Part shown: piece by piece, positions 6,312 to 9,844 of the stretch
Position numbering within the stretch: the first letter of the stretch is position 1
How the letters are laid out: each line of letters opens with the position of its first letter
NCBI GenBank assembly: GCA_018064305.1
Contig: JAGHVP010000251.1
Location: forward strand, 1-9,844
DNA length: 9,844 nt
Direction of reading: 5' to 3'
Origin: Candidatus Equibacterium intestinale
GTDB taxonomy: Bacteria > Bacteroidota > Bacteroidia > Bacteroidales > UBA932
Position numbers and translations under genes: made by a program
Notes under the pieces: generated by a model
What the model saw: the letters and a program-made list of their open reading frames with translations, nothing else
The model's database searches: none
Told to the model about the DNA's origin: nothing

Positions 6312-7148
6312 CTATTTCTCAAGCTTTTTCGCCTCGTCCCAGAGAGCGTCCATCTCGCCCAGCGTCATATCCTTCAGGTTTCTGCCGGCCTCCTTGGCTT
6401 TCTGCTCCACATAGCCGAAACGGCTGCGGAACTTGATGCAGGTGGCTTCCAGGGCAGTGTCGGGATTGAGGTCGTAAAGGCGCGATGCATTCACGATAGA
6501 GAAGAGAAGGTCGCCCAGCTCGCCCTGAGCCTTCTTCCTTGCTTCCTCACCCTCTTCCATATACATCAGTTCGCTGCGGAACTCGGCAATCTCTTCGGTG
6601 ACCTTGTCCCACACGTCATCCTTATGCTCCCAGTCGAACCCCACGGCACGAGCCTTGTCCTGCATGCGGTATGCCTTGAGAAGCGGGGGAAGTGAATTCG
6701 GGACACCGGCAAGCACGCTCTTGTTGCCGCCTTTCTCCACCTGCTTGATCTGCTCCCAGTTCTTCACAACCTGGTCGGCATCGGTGGCCCTAGAAGAATC
6801 CTTCGTGATCTGAGGCTCTTCCTCTTTCGGGGGATATACGTGCGGGTGGCGGAATATCAGCTTGTCGCACAGCTTGTTGCAGACATCGGCAATGTCAAAG
6901 TCGCCGGTCTCGCTGCCGATCTTGGAATAGAACACAATATGGAGCAGAACATCTCCCAGTTCCTTGGAGATGTTGGTCATGTCGTGGTTCATTATGGCAT
7001 CGCTCAGCTCATATACCTCTTCGATGGTGTTGGGGCGGAGCGAATCTATTGTCTGTTTGTGGTCCCAGGGGCATTTCTCCCTGAGTTCGTCCATTACGTC
7101 GAGCAGTCTGTTGAAAGCCTGCAGCTGGTTCTCTCTTGTGTATGCCAT
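6312..7148 (-). CDS. mazG: Nucleoside triphosphate pyrophosphohydrolase MazG
   Basis: MazG hydrolyses (d)NTPs to NMP and pyrophosphate, thought to clean the nucleotide pool and, in E. coli, to lower ppGpp. The 278-residue protein has the two tandem MazG domains of the housekeeping form. The first has 'LREKCPWDHKQT' (22-33), the metal-binding 'EEVYE' (43-47) and 'ELGD' (63-66). The linker region includes 'HPHVYP' (101-106) and 'VVKNWEQIK' (127-135). The second domain has 'EEIAEF' (185-190) and 'ELGDLLFSIVNASR' (210-223). All four acidic clusters are intact. The ATG at 7148 has a -7 promoter element 27 bases upstream. It is the first gene of a two-gene unit with tcdA and is divergent from the CoA-transferase gene. 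Single-domain phage or toxin-antitoxin MazG-like proteins are shorter, so this is the chromosomal enzyme. Confidence 0.95.
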   Translation of the reverse strand: MAYTRENQLQAFNRLLDVMDELREKCPWDHKQTIDSLRPNTIEEVYELSDAIMNHDMTNISKELGDVLLHIVFYSKIGSETGDFDIADVCNKLCDKLIFRHPHVYPPKEEEPQITKDSSRATDADQVVKNWEQIKQVEKGGNKSVLAGVPNSLPPLLKAYRMQDKARAVGFDWEHKDDVWDKVTEEIAEFRSELMYMEEGEEARKKAQGELGDLLFSIVNASRLYDLNPDTALEATCIKFRSRFGYVEQKAKEAGRNLKDMTLGEMDALWDEAKKLEK

Positions 7149-7164
7149 TTATGCAATAATTTTA

Positions 7165-7172
7165 TACCTTTG
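7165..7172 (+). promoter_or_regulatory. -7 promoter element for the CoA-transferase gene
   Basis: TACCTTTG matches TAnnTTTG exactly. It ends 50 bases before the ATG at 7223, giving a leader of about 43 bases that is AT-rich and ends with an A-rich stretch just before the ATG, as is usual for Bacteroidota translation starts without a Shine-Dalgarno sequence. A weaker second candidate (AATATTTG, 7186-7193) lies downstream. No convincing -33 element is visible. Confidence 0.5.
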
Positions 7173-7175
7173 TGG

Positions 7176-7183
7176 CAAATATA
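7176..7183 (-). promoter_or_regulatory. -7 promoter element for mazG-tcdA
   Basis: Read on the minus strand this is TATATTTG, an exact TAnnTTTG match, ending 27 bases before the mazG start codon. It lies only three bases from the plus-strand element at 7165-7172, so the two polymerases would compete for almost the same DNA. A -33 TTTG at ideal spacing is not seen. Confidence 0.5.
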
Positions 7184-7222
7184 GGAATATTTGAAACTTA
7201 TATAAACAATTAACCCAAAAAC

Positions 7223-8527
7223 ATGTACAACAATATCAAGTTTATCAGCGCAGACGAGGCTGTAAAGGTTGTCAAGAGTGGCGACCACATCCACTTCAGC
7301 TCTGTTGCCAGCGCTCCTCAGGTGCTGATCCAGGCACTCTGCCGCCGCGGTGATGCAGGCGAGCTCCACGATGTCCATATCCATCACCTTCACACAGAAG
7401 GACCCGCTCCCTACACCGATGCAAAATATGAAGGTGTTTTCTTCCATCAGGCATTCTTCGTGGGCGGCAACGTCCGAAAAGGCGTTCAGGCAGGTTATGC
7501 AGACTACATCCCCATCTTCCTCAGCGAGACTCAGAAGCTCTACCGTTCAGGTGTCCTTCCCTGCGACGTTGCAATGATCCAGGTCTGCCCTCCCGACAAG
7601 CACGGATTCGTATCTCTCGGAACTTCAGTAGATGCAACCCTCGCTGCAATCGAGTGCGCAAAGACTGTGATAGCTGTTGTAAACAAGAACGTTCCCCGCA
7701 GCTGGGGCCAGGCCATCATCCCTCTGAGTGACATCGACCTCTTCGTAGAGGACAACACTCCCCTTGAGCCTGCAACATTCACAGCCCCCAACGAAATCGA
7801 GACTGCCATCGGTATCAACTGCGCCAACCTCATCGAAGACGGAGCATGCCTCCAGATGGGTATCGGTGCCATCCCCAACGCAGTGCTTGCACAGCTCGGC
7901 AACCACAAAGACCTCGGTATCCACACCGAGATGTTCGCCGACGGCGTACTTCCCCTTGTAGAGAAAGGCGTCATCAACGGCCGCAACAAGAAGACCGACA
8001 AAGGCAAGATGGTTTCAACATTCCTCATGGGAAGCCAGACAGTATATGACTTCATCGACGACAACCCCATGGTTGCAATGATGGATGTTGGATACACAAA
8101 CGACCCTTATGTAATCGCGCAGAACCCCAAGACCACTGCAATCAACTCTGCACTGCAGGTTGACATCACCGGCCAGGTATGCGCAGACTCTCTCGGCACC
8201 AAGTTCTACAGCGGTGTGGGCGGACAGATCGACTTCACCTACGGTGCATCTCTCAGCGAAGGCGGCAAGGCCATCATCGCAATGCCTTCAGTAACCAACA
8301 AGGGTATCAGCAAGATCGCTCCCGTCCTCACAAGCGGTGCAGGTGTCGTTACCACACGTAACCACATCCACTGGCTCGTTACAGAATACGGTGCAGTCGA
8401 CCTCTATGGCAAGAGCCTCCAGGAGCGTGCAAAAGCTATCATCAGCATCGCACATCCCGACCACCGCGAGGAACTCGACCGCGCTGCATTCGAGCGCTTC
8501 GGCCCCCACTACCATTTTGTAGGATAG
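7223..8527 (+). CDS. Acetyl-CoA hydrolase/transferase family CoA-transferase (butyryl-CoA:acetate or 4-hydroxybutyrate type)
   Basis: A family I CoA-transferase of 434 residues, which moves CoA between an acyl-CoA and a carboxylate such as acetate through a glutamyl-CoA thioester. The N-terminal half covers about 1-190. Then come 'GIGAIPNAVL' (213-222) and the active-site segment 'GIHTEMFADGVLPLVEKG' (232-249), with E236 the expected catalytic glutamate. The CoA-binding 'SGVGGQIDFTYGASLSEGGKAIIAMPS' (330-356) and the C-terminal 'VTEYGAVDLYGKSLQERAKAIISIAHPDHREEL' (386-418) complete the layout. These motifs fit the butyryl-CoA:acetate, 4-hydroxybutyrate and related transferases of fermentative anaerobes; the substrate cannot be decided from sequence. 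It is a single-gene unit between its own promoter and two hairpins. Codon choice is visibly more restricted than in its neighbours (CTC for Leu, ATC, AAC, AAG, CGC/CGT and GGC/GGT favoured), which suggests high expression and a central role in fermentation. Confidence 0.9.
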   Translation: MYNNIKFISADEAVKVVKSGDHIHFSSVASAPQVLIQALCRRGDAGELHDVHIHHLHTEGPAPYTDAKYEGVFFHQAFFVGGNVRKGVQAGYADYIPIFLSETQKLYRSGVLPCDVAMIQVCPPDKHGFVSLGTSVDATLAAIECAKTVIAVVNKNVPRSWGQAIIPLSDIDLFVEDNTPLEPATFTAPNEIETAIGINCANLIEDGACLQMGIGAIPNAVLAQLGNHKDLGIHTEMFADGVLPLVEKGVINGRNKKTDKGKMVSTFLMGSQTVYDFIDDNPMVAMMDVGYTNDPYVIAQNPKTTAINSALQVDITGQVCADSLGTKFYSGVGGQIDFTYGASLSEGGKAIIAMPSVTNKGISKIAPVLTSGAGVVTTRNHIHWLVTEYGAVDLYGKSLQERAKAIISIAHPDHREELDRAAFERFGPHYHFVG

Positions 8528-8537
8528 TATCAACACG

Positions 8538-8553
8538 GCCGTGCCGGCACGGC
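8538..8553. repeat. Perfect 16-bp palindrome after the CoA-transferase gene
   Basis: GCCGTGCCGGCACGGC is fully self-complementary and begins ten bases after the stop codon. As RNA it could fold to a six-base-pair GC stem with a CCGG loop. It could also be a protein-binding site; the position just after the stop favours a role at the 3' end of the transcript. Confidence 0.6.
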
Positions 8554-8561
8554 AATGCAAG

Positions 8562-8597
8562 CAGGGTGACTCAAGTTGAAAGGCTTCAGTCACCCTG
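8562..8597 (+). terminator. Hairpin with 10-bp perfect stem, probable terminator or 3' stabiliser
   Basis: CAGGGTGACT (8562-8571) and AGTCACCCTG (8588-8597) are perfect reverse complements. Inside the loop, AAG and CTT can add three more pairs after a C/C mismatch, leaving an eight-base loop. No long U-run follows, only TTC then AATAATG, so as an intrinsic terminator it is imperfect; it could work with Rho or protect the mRNA end. The right arm ends 15 bases before the LOG gene, so it may also act on that gene's leader. Confidence 0.55.
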
Positions 8598-8612
8598 TTC
8601 AATAATGAATAG

Positions 8613-9179
8613 ATGAAAACATACAAGGATACAGTGGCTGTCTATCTCGGCTCATCGGTGGGCAGCAGCCCTGAATATGCAGAAATGGTGGCTGGTCTCG
8701 GCCGCCGTCTGGCCGGAAACGGCCACAGGGTAGTTTATGGCGGGGCCAATGTCGGACTGATGAAGATTCTGGCCGATGCGGTGCTGGAGGCAGACGGGCA
8801 GATTGTGGGAGTACTGCCGGTTGGATTCGGAGGCAAGCGCGAGGTCCAGGCACAGAAAGTGAACATTGTGAAGGACGGTCTCACCGAGATGATATGGGTG
8901 AAAGATTTCGCCGAGCGCAAGGCAACGATGGAGAATCTCTCAGACTGCGCCCTTGTGCTCCCGGGAGGCTTCGGCAGCATGGACGAGCTGTTCTGCTACG
9001 CAGTCGGCAACGAGATCGCACTCCACGACAAGATTGCCTACGTGCTCGATTTCAACGGATACTACGAAGGGCTCCGCACACAGATAAGCCACATGAAGCG
9101 CGAAGGATTCCTCCCTTCCGACTCCGACTGCATACGCTTCGCCACCTCCATAGACGAACTGATGGAGATGCTGGGATAG
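8613..9179 (+). CDS. LOG family protein (TIGR00730 Rossmann fold nucleotide phosphoribohydrolase)
   Basis: A 188-residue cytoplasmic LOG-family (YvdD/PA4923-like) protein; enzymes of this family cleave the N-glycosidic bond of nucleoside 5'-monophosphates, including cytokinin riboside monophosphates. The N-terminal strand and loop are 'VAVYLGSSVGSSPEY' (8-22), followed by 'YGGANVGLM' (42-50) and 'ADAVLEADGQIVGVLP' (54-69). The family-defining pair is 'ERKATM' (101-106) and 'PGGFGSMDEL' (117-126), corresponding to the usual RKxxM and PGGxGTxxE; the Thr to Ser change in the second motif is conservative and the acidic residue is kept. Length is normal. It begins 85 bases after the CoA-transferase stop, beyond two hairpins. 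No TAnnTTTG element was found in that gap, so it may depend on read-through or a weak promoter. In bacteria the true substrate is generally AMP or a related nucleotide; a plant-hormone role should not be assumed. Confidence 0.92.
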   Translation: MKTYKDTVAVYLGSSVGSSPEYAEMVAGLGRRLAGNGHRVVYGGANVGLMKILADAVLEADGQIVGVLPVGFGGKREVQAQKVNIVKDGLTEMIWVKDFAERKATMENLSDCALVLPGGFGSMDELFCYAVGNEIALHDKIAYVLDFNGYYEGLRTQISHMKREGFLPSDSDCIRFATSIDELMEMLG

Positions 9180-9200
9180 CAGCGTCTTCCGCAGCACTCT

Positions 9201-9263
9201 CTAGTTTCCGGCAGCAGAATCCAGGCGGCTGTGCGGCTTATTACGTTTCAGAGCAATCATCAT
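9201..9263 (-). CDS. Possible tiny gene, 20 residues, unknown function
   Basis: An ATG at 9263 opens 20 codons ending in TAG. The peptide is basic and small: MMIALKRNKPHSRLDSAAGN. It is notable only because a well-spaced minus-strand promoter lies immediately upstream, with six bases from -7 element to ATG, the same geometry as the two plus-strand genes at the left of the window. A second in-frame ATG follows at once. It has no recognised family. Alternatives are that the promoter drives a small RNA, or an antisense transcript into the 3' end of the LOG gene. Confidence 0.25.
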   Translation of the reverse strand: MMIALKRNKPHSRLDSAAGN

Positions 9264-9269
9264 TTGTTG

Positions 9270-9301
9270 TAAAATTACGGAAGAGATCCGACTATTTCAA
9301 A
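9270..9301 (-). promoter_or_regulatory. Bacteroidota-type promoter on the minus strand
   Basis: On the minus strand, TTTG (9301 to 9298) is followed after 20 bases by TAATTTTA (9277 to 9270). This is the standard -33/-7 arrangement with only the last -7 base off consensus (TAnnTTTG). It is the best-formed two-part promoter seen in the window. Expected transcription start is near 9263, reading towards the LOG gene on the opposite strand. Confidence 0.5.
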
Positions 9302-9439
9302 CTAAACGCTATCAACCGGTTCCGCACTAGCGTTTCGGAATCCATGCAGCTGGTACATTGAAGAAGACAAGACAATGATCAATGTCACGAATGCCAGTTT
9401 TCATGCAAAATTGCAGAGTCGTGACAGAGGTCGTTATTG

Positions 9440-9547
9440 CGTGGCGCTCAAATTATTGGCTAACAGTATATTACATAAAACCGCCCCTGAATAATTCAGG
9501 GGGCTAATATGCGTAATCGTCAGATTATCAACAGGTAACGCGCCACG
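9440..9547. repeat. Nested inverted repeats around a terminator-like hairpin
   Basis: CGTGGCGC (9440-9447) pairs with GCGCCACG (9540-9547). Closer in, ATATTA (around 9470) pairs with TAATAT (around 9505), and the hairpin at 9484-9502 lies at the centre. AGTCGTG (9417-9423) can compete by pairing with CACGACT (9544-9550). The nesting could form a branched stem in DNA or RNA; chance cannot be excluded for arms this short. Confidence 0.3.
9484..9502 (-). terminator. Hairpin with U-run, probable minus-strand intrinsic terminator
   Basis: CCCCTGAA and TTCAGGGG are perfect complements around a three-base loop. On the minus strand the stem is followed by CGGTTTTAT, a short U-rich tract; on the plus strand there is none, so the orientation is probably minus. 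It would end transcripts entering from the right of the window, consistent with the open minus-strand frame ending at 9724. Confidence 0.45.
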
Positions 9548-9674
9548 ACTGGAGTTTCGTCCAATATGGTGCAGATGAGTCGGGGATGGATCAACGGCTC
9601 ACGCCAATGCGTCGTCACAAAGACGCTTGCTGCGTTCGTCGGACTAGCAGTCAAATTCCCGTTATAACGTTGCC

Positions 9675-9718
9675 AGTCCATTCAAAATTGACGGTTTCAG
9701 GCCGATAATCGATGGACT
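9675..9718. repeat. 7-bp inverted repeat with 30-base spacer
   Basis: AGTCCAT (9675-9681) and ATGGACT (9712-9718) are perfect complements. The spacer contains smaller complementary pieces (CGG and CCG). An eight-base palindrome, GTTATAAC, lies just to the left at 9661-9668. Function unknown. Confidence 0.3.
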
Positions 9719-9723
9719 AACCA

Positions 9724-9843
9724 TCAAAAACGGCCATTTCCGTAGTTAGTGGTCGGCACCGCCGCCACCGGCACGCCTCTTCCCAGCATCGCGCCTGGGC
9801 GCACAAATAGAGCGCCTGTCAGAATGGGCCGGAGCATATCGCC
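9724..9843 (-). CDS. Possible C-terminal end of a gene entering from the right edge (partial)
   Basis: A minus-strand frame is open from the window edge for 39 codons to a TGA at 9726-9724. The residues are hydrophobic and glycine-rich ('MLRPILTGALFVRPGAMLG' and 'VPVAAVPTTNYGNGRF' segments), with a GC-rich third position over most of the length. A weak hairpin, ACGG/CCGT with a following U-run, overlaps the end of the frame. No family is recognised, and another frame is also open over much of the same stretch, so this may be chance. Confidence 0.2.
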   Translation of the reverse strand, partial: GDMLRPILTGALFVRPGAMLGRGVPVAAVPTTNYGNGRF

Positions 9844-9844
9844 C

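Larger units (their letters stand above)
9180..9844. other. Long stretch without recognisable genes, rich in small inverted repeats
   Basis: After the LOG stop codon I find no frame longer than about 60 codons that looks like a gene on either strand. The first 120 bases still look Bacteroidota-like (minus-strand promoter at 9270-9301). From about 9303 onward no TAnnTTTG element is visible on either strand. The texture changes to alternating AT- and GC-rich blocks with several inverted repeats: 9440-9547, 9484-9502, 9609-9626, 9661-9668 and 9675-9718. No tRNA, rRNA, attachment site, transposase fragment or riboswitch was recognised. It may be an intergenic region, a degraded mobile element, or foreign sequence joined at a contig end. 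Confidence 0.5.

Noticed and set aside
6305..6322. TTG start for tcdA at 6322 overlapping mazG
   Set aside because: The ATG at 6304 follows the mazG stop by seven bases and gives the typical TcdA N-terminus; the TTG adds six residues without family support.
6312..7148. Phage or toxin-antitoxin MazG-like protein as part of a defence system
   Set aside because: It has two intact MazG domains and normal chromosomal length, and pairs with tcdA; no toxin, nuclease or phage gene is nearby.
7540..8097. Minus-strand ORF of 185 codons antisense to the CoA-transferase
   Set aside because: It results from the strongly biased codons of the CoA-transferase on the other strand, with no domain signature.
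9375..9494. 39-codon plus-strand ORF whose TAA stop lies in the loop of the 9484-9502 hairpin
   Set aside because: The coincidence is attractive, but there is no promoter, no recognised family, and the hairpin's U-run points to the minus strand, so I treat it as chance.
9417..9760. Integron attC site or transposon end
   Set aside because: No matching R'/R'' boxes (RYYYAAC and GTTRRRY in proper arrangement), no terminal repeat pair and no integrase or transposase fragment were found.

Overview
The window looks like chromosomal DNA from a member of the Bacteroidales (Bacteroidota), probably an uncultured gut or rumen lineage. The evidence is several Bacteroidota-type -7 promoter elements (TAnnTTTG) ahead of genes, starts without Shine-Dalgarno sequences but with A-rich leaders, and the style of the proteins (release factor 1, SirB1-like protein, YghO-like acyltransferase, LOG protein). 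The genus cannot be fixed from sequence alone. The gene-bearing part (about 1-9180) is ordinary, densely packed, moderately GC-rich core genome with short gaps and no integrase, transposase, CRISPR array, rRNA or tRNA.

Layout. On the plus strand at the left are a SirB1/transglutaminase-like protein (57-950) and the recombination-limiting protein RmuC (995-2176). Each has a -7 element only a few bases before its ATG. They converge, with an 8-base gap, on a minus-strand block read from 5517 down to 2185: a YghO-like GNAT protein, peptide chain release factor 1 (prfA) and a phosphotransferase resembling N-acetylhexosamine 1-kinase. A second minus-strand pair lies upstream: mazG (7148 to 6312), then the tRNA t6A-cyclising enzyme tcdA (6304 to 5582). 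A divergent promoter region (7149-7222) separates mazG from a plus-strand family I CoA-transferase (7223-8527) with codon choice suggesting high expression. Two consecutive hairpins follow it, and then a LOG-family phosphoribohydrolase (8613-9179).

The last 665 bases (9180-9844) are different: no long ORF, many small inverted repeats, and a hairpin with a U-run on the minus strand. A well-formed minus-strand Bacteroidota promoter (9270-9301) sits directly in front of a 20-codon ORF. A short minus-strand reading frame open at the right edge (9724-9843) could be the end of a gene outside the window.

How the genes work together: mostly housekeeping (translation termination, tRNA modification, nucleotide-pool and nucleoside hygiene, DNA maintenance) plus fermentative acyl-CoA metabolism and sugar phosphorylation. 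I found no convincing undescribed multi-gene system. The best leads are the YghO-like GNAT protein as a possible bacterial ceramide synthase, the tiny promoter-ORF unit at 9201-9301, and the unexplained structured tail.
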